A DNA stretch of 64,000 nucleotides, taken from contig NZ_BAFX01000094.1 in NCBI RefSeq assembly GCF_000308815.1, forward strand, positions 23,370 to 87,369, written 5' to 3'. The translations under genes and the position numbers were made by a program. A model generated the notes under the pieces. It made no database searches, was not told the DNA's origin, and saw nothing but the letters and a program-made list of their open reading frames with translations. This document shows, in pieces, positions 26,719 to 33,852 of this stretch; positions within the stretch are counted from its first letter, which is position 1, and every line of letters starts with the position of its first letter. This DNA comes from Nocardia concava NBRC 100430. Its GTDB lineage: Bacteria; Actinomycetota; Actinomycetes; Mycobacteriales; Mycobacteriaceae.

Positions 26719-27495
26719 TCATGCGGTAGCGCTGTGCGGCCGCTCCCCGGAATCGCCGTCCAGGCCCAGTAATTCGTCGAATCGGGCCAGCACCTTCTCG
26801 TGGTACATGGCGAACAGATCCTCGAACAGCGCCAGCTGCGCCTCGGACGGACCGCCCTCGGACTCCCACACCGCCAGCAGCGCCCGCCACACCAGCACGT
26901 GCAGATCGGCCGAGACCGAGAAGTACGCCTCCACCGCCTCGGGCACCTCGAAGAGCATCTCCCCCACCGAGTTCAGCACCGCGCGCTGCATGGTGTGGCC
27001 GAGATCGGTGAGCACCGCGCGCACCAGCCCGACCTCCAGCTCGAGCATGCGGGCGTGATCGGGTTCGGCACTGCGGGCCTGGGTTTCGAGCTCGTCGACC
27101 GCGGCCGTCAGCACCGCCGGGTCGATGCCGCGCTCGGCGGCGGTGTAATCGAGCAGGGCCTCGAGCACGATGGCCCGCTCGGCCGCCACGATATTGCCGA
27201 ACATCTCCGCGGCCACCTCGGGCGCGTGCATGGACAGCCGGAACAGCCGCCGGTACACCTCCACCCCGCCGGCGCGGCGCACATCGCGCACGGTGAATCC
27301 GCGACCGCGGTGCGCGTCCACGAAGCCGTAGGACTCGAGCCGACCCAGAACCAGTTGCGCCGTCGCCCGATTCATCGCGAATTCCTCGGCGACCTGACGG
27401 ACCGAAGGCATCAGGTCGCCGGGCACGTACTCCCCGATCGCGACACGGCGAGCGAGCTCGTCCGCCACATCGGCTACGACCGTCTGGGCACCCAT
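26719..27495 (-). CDS. GntR family transcriptional regulator
   Basis: A 258-residue regulator. The winged helix occupies about residues 1-72 (RRVAIGEYVPGDLMPSVRQV, then MNRATAQLVLGRLESYGFVDA and HRGRGFTV). The rest is an all-helical effector domain, Glu/Ala-rich, resembling the FadR/FCD group only loosely. ATG 27495 is supported by GAAAGGTGACAGG upstream; a longer in-frame reading starts in Pro-rich shadow sequence. A TGTC-N3-GACA-like site lies in its own promoter, making this the best local candidate for the regulator of the other copies at 18.7 and 21.4 kb. Confidence 0.85.
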   Translation of the reverse strand: MGAQTVVADVADELARRVAIGEYVPGDLMPSVRQVAEEFAMNRATAQLVLGRLESYGFVDAHRGRGFTVRDVRRAGGVEVYRRLFRLSMHAPEVAAEMFGNIVAAERAIVLEALLDYTAAERGIDPAVLTAAVDELETQARSAEPDHARMLELEVGLVRAVLTDLGHTMQRAVLNSVGEMLFEVPEAVEAYFSVSADLHVLVWRALLAVWESEGGPSEAQLALFEDLFAMYHEKVLARFDELLGLDGDSGERPHSATA

Positions 27496-27523
27496 CCTGT
27501 CACCTTTCGACAACTTTCGGATA

Positions 27524-27536
27524 CGTCCCAGACAGT
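27524..27536. promoter_or_regulatory. TGTC-N3-GACA-like site in the GntR/ABC1 divergent promoter
   Basis: CGTCCCAGACAGT matches the right half (GACAGT) and the CCA spacer of the palindrome at 21437 exactly and keeps GTC in the left half. It lies 29 bp before the GntR start and 70 bp before the ABC1-kinase start, consistent with autoregulation. Confidence 0.5.
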
Positions 27537-27607
27537 TTAGACTTTCGTGTGCCAAACTGCACGTGCATACGCGTTGCTCTGGCGGGTAGTGCCGCGCACA
27601 CGACGAG

Positions 27608-29065
27608 GTGAGCCAATTGTCGATTCGGCGAATCGGTGCAGGATCCGGGGGCGACGGGGGCAGGCCACCGGTGCGTGCCGCCGTCCGCAATGCCCGAATC
27701 GCCAGTCTCCCGGTCGCATTCGCCGGACGCCAGGCCGCCGGGGTGGGCAAGCGGGCGCTGGGCCGTTCGGCCGACGAGGTCAACCGGGATATCCAGATGC
27801 GCACCGCCCAGCACATTTTCGAGGTGCTCGGCGAATTGAAAGGCTGCGCCACCAAACTCGGACAGTTGCTCTCCGTCTACGAGCTCGCCCTGCCCACCGA
27901 ACTCGCCTCGCCCTACCGGACCGCCCTGGCCCAGCTGCAGGATTCGGTCCCGACCATGCTGCCCGGCACCGTGCACGAGGCCATGGCCGCGGGCATGGGC
28001 GAGAACTGGCGCTGGTATTTCACCGAATTCGACGACCGGCGCGCGGCGGCCGCCTCCATCGGTCAGGTGCATCGCGCGGTGTGGCGGGATGGCCGGCAGG
28101 TCGCGGTCAAGGTCATGTATCCCGGCGCACACGAGGCCGTGCTCGCCGATCTGGAGCAGCTGCGCCGAATCTCGGTGCTGGCCACCGTGTTCGCGCCCGG
28201 CGCGGACGTGCCCGCGGTGACCGAGGCCGTCTGCACCTGCGTCGCCGAGGAACTCGACTACGCCGCCGAGGCCGAACACCAGCGTGCCTTCGCGCAGGCC
28301 TACGCCGATGATCCGGATTTCGTGGTGCCGCAGGTGATCACCCAGCGCGGTGACGTGATCGTCACCGAATGGCTCACCGGCACACCGGTTTCCCGCATCA
28401 TCGAATCCGGCGCGCCCGAGGAGCGCAGCCGAGTCGGCATGCTCATCATCCGATTCCTGCTCTCCACCTGGTCGCGCACCGGCCTGCTGTACTGCGATCC
28501 GCACCCGGGGAACTTCCGGATCCTGCCCGACGGGCGGCTGGGCGTGGTGGATTTCGGGGCCTGCACGCCCTGGCCGCCCCCCGGCTTCGAACAGCTCGTC
28601 GGCGAGGTCATGGACGCGGCCGTCAATGGCGGTATCCCCGAACTCGACGCCGCCATCCGCCGCCACGGCTTCGTCCGTCCCGGCCGCAGCTATGACGTGG
28701 CCGCCCTGGCCGAGGGTCTCGATGCCGTGGGCGAACCGCTCACCGTACCCACCTTCCGTCTCACCACCGCCTGGCTGCGCGGCCACGTCCGCTCGGTGTT
28801 GGCCCCACGCCTGTCCAATGTGCACCGCCAACTGGACATGCCCGCCTACTTCACCCCCTTCGCCCGCTGCTTCCTGACCGCGCTGGGCGTGGTCTGCCAG
28901 CTGGAGACCGAGGGCCCGATCCGCGCCGAATTCGCCCGCTGGTCCACGGAATTGGCGGCGGTCTTCGAACGCTACGACACCCGGCACGCCCAACCGCCCG
29001 ACCTGGCGGTGGTCCGCCACCTGCGCGCGCTGCCCACCAACCGCCGCGCCTCCATCGTGGGCTGA
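27608..29065 (+). CDS. ABC1/ADCK (UbiB-type) atypical kinase
   Basis: A 485-residue ABC1 family protein. Signature elements are CATKLGQLLS near residue 80 (the KxGQ motif), AAAASIGQVHRA near 150 (Ala-rich loop), VAVKVMYPG, the catalytic CDPHPGNF near 297 and metal-binding VVDFGAC near 315. Related proteins act in quinone or lipid metabolism as ATPases or atypical kinases; the actinomycete substrate is unknown. It is divergent from the GntR gene and shares its promoter region. The GTG start overlaps GAGG, so initiation may be weak. Confidence 0.88.
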   Translation: MSQLSIRRIGAGSGGDGGRPPVRAAVRNARIASLPVAFAGRQAAGVGKRALGRSADEVNRDIQMRTAQHIFEVLGELKGCATKLGQLLSVYELALPTELASPYRTALAQLQDSVPTMLPGTVHEAMAAGMGENWRWYFTEFDDRRAAAASIGQVHRAVWRDGRQVAVKVMYPGAHEAVLADLEQLRRISVLATVFAPGADVPAVTEAVCTCVAEELDYAAEAEHQRAFAQAYADDPDFVVPQVITQRGDVIVTEWLTGTPVSRIIESGAPEERSRVGMLIIRFLLSTWSRTGLLYCDPHPGNFRILPDGRLGVVDFGACTPWPPPGFEQLVGEVMDAAVNGGIPELDAAIRRHGFVRPGRSYDVAALAEGLDAVGEPLTVPTFRLTTAWLRGHVRSVLAPRLSNVHRQLDMPAYFTPFARCFLTALGVVCQLETEGPIRAEFARWSTELAAVFERYDTRHAQPPDLAVVRHLRALPTNRRASIVG

Positions 29066-29122
29066 CCCGAATCGCCCTTGGCGTACAGCCCGTCCCGATA
29101 CGCTCTCATCGGGAGGTGCACC

Positions 29123-29689
29123 ATGCCAAAAGTGCTCTTGATCACCGGTGATGCCGCCGAGGACCTCGAGGTCATGTACCCCTACCAGCGTCTGCTGGAG
29201 GAGGGTTACGAGGTCGATATCGCGGCGCCGACTCGGAAGAAACTGCAATTCGTCGTCCACGACTTCGCCGACGGCTTCGACACCTACACCGAGAAGCCGG
29301 GCCGAACCTGGCCCGCGGACCTGGCTTTCACCGAAGTCGACCCCACCAAATACGCGGCCCTGGTCCTCCCCGGCGGCCGAGCCCCCGAATTCCTCCGCAA
29401 CAACCCCGACTGCCAACGCCTGGTCCGCCACTTCGCCGAGACCGACAAACCCATAGCCGCGCTCTGCCACGGCCCGCTCATCCTCGCCGCCGCCGGTGTC
29501 CTCCACGACCGCACCTCGAGCAGTTATCCGGCCCTGCAGCCGGATATCCGCGCCGCGGGCGCCCAGTGGATCGACAGTCCCGACCACATAGACGGCAACT
29601 TGGTCACCGGCCGCGCCTGGCCCGACCATCCGCAATGGATGCGCGCATTCTTGGAGGTCCTGCGCAAATACGCGCCGCCACCGCAATAA
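29123..29689 (+). CDS. DJ-1/PfpI family protein
   Basis: A 188-residue DJ-1/PfpI superfamily protein. The nucleophile elbow is AALCHGP with Cys115 and His116, preceded by the VLPGGRAPEF loop; the N-terminus MPKVLLITGDAAEDLE carries the acidic residue that usually pairs with the Cys. Homologues are proteases, glyoxalases or stress chaperones; the precise activity is open. GGGAGGTG precedes the ATG. It ends at a strong hairpin just upstream of the TDT transporter gene. Confidence 0.88.
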   Translation: MPKVLLITGDAAEDLEVMYPYQRLLEEGYEVDIAAPTRKKLQFVVHDFADGFDTYTEKPGRTWPADLAFTEVDPTKYAALVLPGGRAPEFLRNNPDCQRLVRHFAETDKPIAALCHGPLILAAAGVLHDRTSSSYPALQPDIRAAGAQWIDSPDHIDGNLVTGRAWPDHPQWMRAFLEVLRKYAPPPQ

Positions 29690-29738
29690 CCGGTCATAGA
29701 ACCGATCTATGCATGCATCGGATTGTGGGTTCTACCGG
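29690..29738 (+). promoter_or_regulatory. Hairpin between DJ-1 and TDT transporter genes
   Basis: CCGGT-cat-AGAACC (29690-29703) pairs with GGTTCTACCGG (29728-29738), an 11-bp stem with a 3-nt bulge; inside it CCGAT (29702-29706) could alternatively pair with ATCGG (29717-29721). It could terminate the DJ-1 transcript, without a T run, or form a structured leader for the transporter gene 30 bp on. Confidence 0.45.
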
Positions 29739-29767
29739 GGAAAGGTAGGCCGCGCGAAGGTTGATGC

Positions 29768-30916
29768 ATGACCACATTGACCTTCCGTAGAACTGCCGAG
29801 GTAACCGCTCCCGCCAAGGGACGTACCGGGACGGTGGCGCGTACGGAGGGTCAGTGGCAGCCGCTGCGCCATCTGGCTCCCAACTGGTTCGCCGTCGTCA
29901 TGGGCACCGGCATCATCGCCAATGCCGCATCGACCCTGCCGTTGCAGTTCCCCGGGCTGCGGGCCGCCGCCACCGTGGTGTGGGCACTGGCCGCACTGAT
30001 CCTCGTGGTGCTGGCGGGCGCTTGGATTCTGCACTGGCGACGCTACCCCGACGAGGCTCGCGGCCACGGCCTGCACCCCATCATGATGCAGTTCTACGGC
30101 GCACTGCCCATGGCGCTGCTGACCATCGGCGCGGGCACCCTGATGCTCGGCAAGGACGTCATCGGACTCACCGCCGCGGTCACCATCGACTGGGTGTTGT
30201 GGTCGGCCGGAACCGTTTTCGGCCTGATGACCGCCGCCAGCATCCCCTATCGGATGATCACCCGGCACAACTTCGATCCCGATTCCGCCTTCGGCGGCTG
30301 GCTGATGCCCGTCGTGCCCCCGATGGTGTCGGCCGCACTCGGCGCGCTGCTGGTTCCCTACGCCCCCGAGGGGCAGGCCCGGCTGACCATGTTCGTGGCC
30401 TGCCTGGCCATGTTCGGCCTGAGCCTGATCGCCTCGCTGGTCACCATCACCCTGATCTGGTCGCGCCTGCTGCACCACGGCCTGCCTCCCGCCGGCATGG
30501 TCGCCACCGTGTGGCTGGTGCTCGGTCCCCTCGGCCAGTCGGTGACCGCCGCGGGCAGCCTGGCCAATGTCGCCTCGGGCGTCGTGGATGACCGCACCGC
30601 CGCCGGGCTGGATGTGTTCGCCGTCCTCTACGGCGTTCCCACTTGGGGATTCGCCATGCTGTGGCTGGCGCTGGCCATCTCGGTCACCGTCCACGCCCGC
30701 AAGTCGATGCCCTTCAACCTGACCTGGTGGGGTTTCACCTTCCCCCTCGGCTGCTGTGTCACCGGCAGCACCGCCCTGTTCCAGCACACCGGCGCCGACC
30801 TGTTCTCCGTCATCGCCGTGGGTCTCTACGCCCTGCTGGTCGCCGCCTGGGCCGTGGTCGCCGCCAAGACCGTGCACGGCGTGGTCCGCGGGAACCTGCT
30901 GCGGCCGGCCAAATAA
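29768..30916 (+). CDS. TDT family transporter (TehA/Mae1/Ssu1-like)
   Basis: A 382-residue ten-segment membrane protein of the tellurite-resistance/dicarboxylate transporter family (TDT; TehA, Mae1, Ssu1, SLAC1). The first segment has the NWFAVVMGTGIIANA pattern, and TWGFAMLWLALAI and MPFNLTWWGFTFPLG are typical of the distal segments. Family members move anions such as malate, sulfite or nitrate, or confer tellurite resistance; sulfite efflux is one possibility here. It precedes the sigma-Rieske operon by 84 bp on the same strand, with a separate promoter element between. Confidence 0.85.
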   Translation: MTTLTFRRTAEVTAPAKGRTGTVARTEGQWQPLRHLAPNWFAVVMGTGIIANAASTLPLQFPGLRAAATVVWALAALILVVLAGAWILHWRRYPDEARGHGLHPIMMQFYGALPMALLTIGAGTLMLGKDVIGLTAAVTIDWVLWSAGTVFGLMTAASIPYRMITRHNFDPDSAFGGWLMPVVPPMVSAALGALLVPYAPEGQARLTMFVACLAMFGLSLIASLVTITLIWSRLLHHGLPPAGMVATVWLVLGPLGQSVTAAGSLANVASGVVDDRTAAGLDVFAVLYGVPTWGFAMLWLALAISVTVHARKSMPFNLTWWGFTFPLGCCVTGSTALFQHTGADLFSVIAVGLYALLVAAWAVVAAKTVHGVVRGNLLRPAK

Positions 30917-30932
30917 TCCGAAACCGGCACGC

Positions 30933-30953
30933 TGTAACTCCTTTCGCTATCTA
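30933..30953 (+). promoter_or_regulatory. Promoter element TGTAAC-N8-CTATCTA, copy 1
   Basis: TGTAAC (30933-30938), eight bases, then CTATCTA (30947-30953). An element with identical parts and spacing recurs at 32254-32274 in front of the cupredoxin gene. It lies 47 bp ahead of the ECF sigma gene and may be the promoter core or operator of this operon. Confidence 0.45.
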
Positions 30954-30999
30954 CTGACAGACGTGAACACGCGTCGGTGGATGGCGAAAGCGGCGGTTC

Positions 31000-31572
31000 A
31001 TGGTGCAAGGAGCGGAATCCGAGCGCCGGACGCGGCCTGGCGCGGGTACTGGCTCGGGTCGGGAGTTGCGGCTGGTGGCCGGTGACAGCTACGCGAGCTG
31101 GGAAGCGGTCTACCGCGACAACGCCACCTGGGTGTACGCGTTGATGTTCGGCAAGGTCGGCAACAAGCCCGATGCCGAGGATCTCACCGCCGAGGTGTTC
31201 ATGGCCGCGCTGAAACCGCTGCGCATCACCGCCAGCGGACCCGAGGTCCGGGCCTACCTGCGCGCCACCGCGCGCACCGTGCTGGCCGCGCACTGGAAGG
31301 CGCGCATGGGCCGCGAGATCACCACGATCGAGGGCGATATCCCCGACGATCCGCCCGCGGAACTCCCCGATTCCGGCGCGGAGGGCCGAGCCAAGGCAGT
31401 GCTGGCCGAACTCCCGGACCGATACCGCAGCATCCTGGAATTGCGTTTCCTGCAAGGCCTTTCGGTCAAGGAGGCCGCGCAGAGCCTGGGCGTGACGGTG
31501 GCGAATGCGAAGGTGTTGCAGCATCGGGCGCTGCAGATGGCGTCCCGGCTGAACGAGCGAGGTGTGCGGTGA
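31000..31572 (+). CDS. ECF-type RNA polymerase sigma factor
   Basis: A 190-residue sigma-70 family protein with only regions 2 and 4. Region 2 reads WVYALMFGKVGNKPDAEDLTAEVFMAAL in two recognisable parts (residues 44-72); region 4 contains LPDRYRSILELRFLQGLSV followed by the HTH EAAQSLGVTVANAKVLQHRAL. The first gene of a tight operon: its stop overlaps the GTG of the Rieske gene (GTGA). No zinc-type anti-sigma gene is nearby, so the Rieske protein is the likely partner. The ATG at 31000 lacks a clear SD; the true start may differ by some codons. Confidence 0.9.
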   Translation: MVQGAESERRTRPGAGTGSGRELRLVAGDSYASWEAVYRDNATWVYALMFGKVGNKPDAEDLTAEVFMAALKPLRITASGPEVRAYLRATARTVLAAHWKARMGREITTIEGDIPDDPPAELPDSGAEGRAKAVLAELPDRYRSILELRFLQGLSVKEAAQSLGVTVANAKVLQHRALQMASRLNERGVR

Positions 31573-32258
31573 GCGGGCGGGAAGTGCGGCGTTTCGTCGA
31601 TGAACTACTGGCCGGGAAGCGGTCCACGGGCTTCGAACCCGATGACGCCGAGGCCGAGGAGATGCGCACGGCCATCGAACTGCGCGCGGCCCGGCTGGGC
31701 AGCGACGCGCCCAGCGAGGAATTCCTGAGCAGCCTCCAACGCCGCCTGGCCGCGGAGATGGACGAAGACCCGACGGAAACCCGTCCCGCACCGAGCTATC
31801 GCCGCCGCAACCTGCTGATCGGCACCTCCGCCGCCGCGGCCGCGGCAACCGTCGGCGCGGTGGTCGACCGCACCCTCATCGGCCACGGCGAACCCGGCTC
31901 CCCGCCCGCCGCCCAGCAGGCTCCGCTGTCCCCCAACACCGGAGCCTGGCGGCCGATCGCCCGCTCCTCGGATCTCCCCGAGGGCGCGACGGTCGCCTTC
32001 GACGTCGGCACGATCAACGGATTCGTCCGGCGCGACAAGGGAATTCCCCTGGCCGTCTCCGGCGTGTGCACCCATCAGGGCTGCAAACTCTGGCTAGACG
32101 CACCCGCCGAACGCCTGCGCTGCCCCTGCCACTCCACCTCCTTCTCCATCGAGGGCGAGGTGGTGACCCATCAGCTGCCGATCGCGCCCGCTCCCCTGCC
32201 GACCATCCAGGTGCGCGAAAACAACGGCACCATAGAGGTTTTCGCGCCGACCGTGTAA
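31569..32258 (+). CDS. Rieske [2Fe-2S] protein with N-terminal cytoplasmic extension (candidate redox anti-sigma)
   Basis: A 229-residue protein in three parts. Residues 1-76 are hydrophilic and helical (REVRRFVDELLAG). Residues 78-103 are a membrane anchor with a twin-Arg start (YRRRNLLIG), as in Tat-exported Rieske proteins. Residues 125-229 form a Rieske domain with cluster ligands Cys167/His169 (CTHQGC) and Cys185/His188 (CPCHST), and the disulfide pair Cys172/Cys187. The cluster should face outside the cell while the N-terminal part stays in the cytosol, a suitable layout for relaying an external redox signal to the sigma factor encoded just upstream with GTGA overlap. The anti-sigma role is inference; no HxxxCxxC zinc motif is present. 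An ordinary electron-transfer role is the alternative. Confidence 0.85.
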   Translation: MSGREVRRFVDELLAGKRSTGFEPDDAEAEEMRTAIELRAARLGSDAPSEEFLSSLQRRLAAEMDEDPTETRPAPSYRRRNLLIGTSAAAAAATVGAVVDRTLIGHGEPGSPPAAQQAPLSPNTGAWRPIARSSDLPEGATVAFDVGTINGFVRRDKGIPLAVSGVCTHQGCKLWLDAPAERLRCPCHSTSFSIEGEVVTHQLPIAPAPLPTIQVRENNGTIEVFAPTV

Positions 32259-32279
32259 CCCGCGCCTCTATCTAGAGGC
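32254..32279 (+). promoter_or_regulatory. Promoter element copy 2 and RBS-sequestering palindrome
   Basis: TGTAAC (32254-32259), eight bases, CTATCTA (32268-32274) repeats the element at 30933. Overlapping it, GCCTCTA-TC-TAGAGGC (32264-32279) is a perfect 7+7 inverted repeat ending directly at the ATG of the cupredoxin gene. The AGAGG that should serve as ribosome binding site lies in its right arm, so folding of the RNA could limit translation. Confidence 0.5.
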
Positions 32280-32768
32280 ATGAGACCAACCCGCAACCCG
32301 CGCCGCACGGCCGTCGCGGTCAGCCTCGCCGCCGCAGCCCTGCTGACGGCGAGCGCGTGCAGTTCCGGTGGTGGCGGCAAAGCCCCCGACTCCGCCCCCG
32401 GAATCACCTACGCTTCCGGCACCGCTACGCCCGGCATGGTGCCGGACGGCAGCGGGCCGACCGGTATGCCCGGCATGTCCATGCCGGGTTCGTCCGCCCC
32501 CGCGGCGGCGCCGGCCGGCCCGAATGCCGTCACCATCGACAATTTCGCCTTCGGTCCGAGCTCTCTCAGCGTGAAGGTCGGCACCACGGTGACCTGGACC
32601 AATCACGACGAGGAGCCGCACACGGTGGTCGCCAACGACGGCAGCTTCCGCTCCCCGACGCTCGGCAACAACGCGACCTACACCTTCACCTTCACCAAGG
32701 CGGGCACGTTCGCCTATGTCTGCTCGATCCATCCCTTCATGCACGCGACCGTGGTGGTGACGCCATGA
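32280..32768 (+). CDS. Cupredoxin lipoprotein (plastocyanin/azurin-like)
   Basis: A 162-residue secreted blue-copper-type protein. Signal peptide with lipobox ASAC (Cys27). A Gly/Pro/Met-rich linker follows (GMPGMSMPG), reminiscent of copper-binding Met motifs. The cupredoxin domain has type-1 copper ligands His114 (EEPHTVV), Cys148, His151 and Met154 (YVCSIHPFMHA). It should accept or deliver electrons or copper at the outer membrane face, next to the Rieske protein encoded upstream. Its stop overlaps the ATG of the phosphoesterase gene. Confidence 0.9.
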   Translation: MRPTRNPRRTAVAVSLAAAALLTASACSSGGGGKAPDSAPGITYASGTATPGMVPDGSGPTGMPGMSMPGSSAPAAAPAGPNAVTIDNFAFGPSSLSVKVGTTVTWTNHDEEPHTVVANDGSFRSPTLGNNATYTFTFTKAGTFAYVCSIHPFMHATVVVTP

Positions 32769-33691
32769 GCGACGAGCACGATCCCCAGCAGATGACCCGC
32801 CGCCAGCTCATGCGACACAGCGCCTGGTTCGGCGCGGCGGTCGGCCTGGCCGTGGTCGGCGGCGAGGTGGTGTCGCACATTGCGGGCACCGCTTCGGCCG
32901 CCGAACGCCCGACGCTGCGCTTCGCGCAGGTGAGCGACAGTCACATCGGTTTCACCGGCACCGCGAACACCAGCGTGACCGACACCTTCACCGAGGCCAT
33001 CGCCCAGGTGAATGCGCTGGACTATCAACCCGATTTCATCATCCACACCGGCGATCTCACGCATCTGGCCACGCAGGAGCAGTTCGATCAGGTGAAGCAG
33101 ATGATGCAGGGCTTCAAGACCCCGCACGTGTTCACCGTTCCGGGAGAACACGATTCGAGCGATGACGGCGGCTCGCGATACCGGTCGGTCTTCGGTAACG
33201 GCACCCGGGGCGACGGCTGGTACAGCTTCGACATCGCGGGCGTCCACGTGATGGGACTGGTCAATACGCTCAATCTGAAGGACCTCGGACATCTCGGACA
33301 GGATCAGCTCGACTGGGTCCAGAAGGATGTGGCCGGATTGTCCAGTGACACACCGATCATCGTCTTCAGTCACATCCCCCTGTTCGCCATGTACCCCCAA
33401 TGGGGCTGGGGCACAGACGATGCCACCCAAGCGCTCAGTTACCTCAAGCGCTTCTCCTCGGTGACCTGCCTCAACGGCCATGTGCACCAACTGTTCACGA
33501 AGACCGAGGGCAATGTCACCTTCTACAGCGGCACCACCACCGCCTATCCCCTGCCCAAACCCGGTGACGGTCCGGCTCCCAAACCGGTCACCCTGCCCGC
33601 GGGCAAGCTGCACGAGGCCCTTGGTATTCGCGAGGTCACATACCAGAAGGGGCAACAGCAACTCGCTATCAAAGAACAAACGCTGAAATGA
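32765..33691 (+). CDS. Tat-exported metallophosphoesterase
   Basis: A 308-residue calcineurin-like phosphoesterase with a Tat-type signal (TRRQLMRHSAWFGAAVGLAVVGG, residues 11-33, in parts) and cleavage near ASAAE. Motifs: Asp58/His60 in QVSDSHIG, HTGDLTH, PGEHD (Glu replaces the usual Asn of GNHD), FSHIPLF and NGHVHQ. The ATG at 32765 overlaps the cupredoxin stop (ATGA), placing it last in the sigma-Rieske-cupredoxin operon. The substrate is unknown. The Asn-to-Glu change at a metal-bridging position is unusual and may alter metal choice. Confidence 0.88.
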   Translation: MSDEHDPQQMTRRQLMRHSAWFGAAVGLAVVGGEVVSHIAGTASAAERPTLRFAQVSDSHIGFTGTANTSVTDTFTEAIAQVNALDYQPDFIIHTGDLTHLATQEQFDQVKQMMQGFKTPHVFTVPGEHDSSDDGGSRYRSVFGNGTRGDGWYSFDIAGVHVMGLVNTLNLKDLGHLGQDQLDWVQKDVAGLSSDTPIIVFSHIPLFAMYPQWGWGTDDATQALSYLKRFSSVTCLNGHVHQLFTKTEGNVTFYSGTTTAYPLPKPGDGPAPKPVTLPAGKLHEALGIREVTYQKGQQQLAIKEQTLK

Positions 33692-33852
33692 CCACGCCCG
33701 ATCGGCATGTCGCGCGCGGCGTCTCACATCGTTGTCATTTCGACAGCATGACCTGGCGATGGATGCTCGAGGACGGAAGGTAATCTACTAGGCTGAGCAG
33801 TAACAAGATGCTGTGCAGCAGTGCGGCGCACGGCGATTACAGGAGGGAAGCC

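Noticed and set aside
27481..27495. GTCTGGGCA next to the GntR start as a fifth TGTC-N3-GACA copy
   Set aside because: The second half-site is missing and it lies inside the coding region.
27500..29686. 728-residue minus-strand frame antisense to the ABC1 kinase and DJ-1 genes
   Set aside because: Gly/Asp/His-rich shadow without motifs; both plus-strand genes have intact family signatures.
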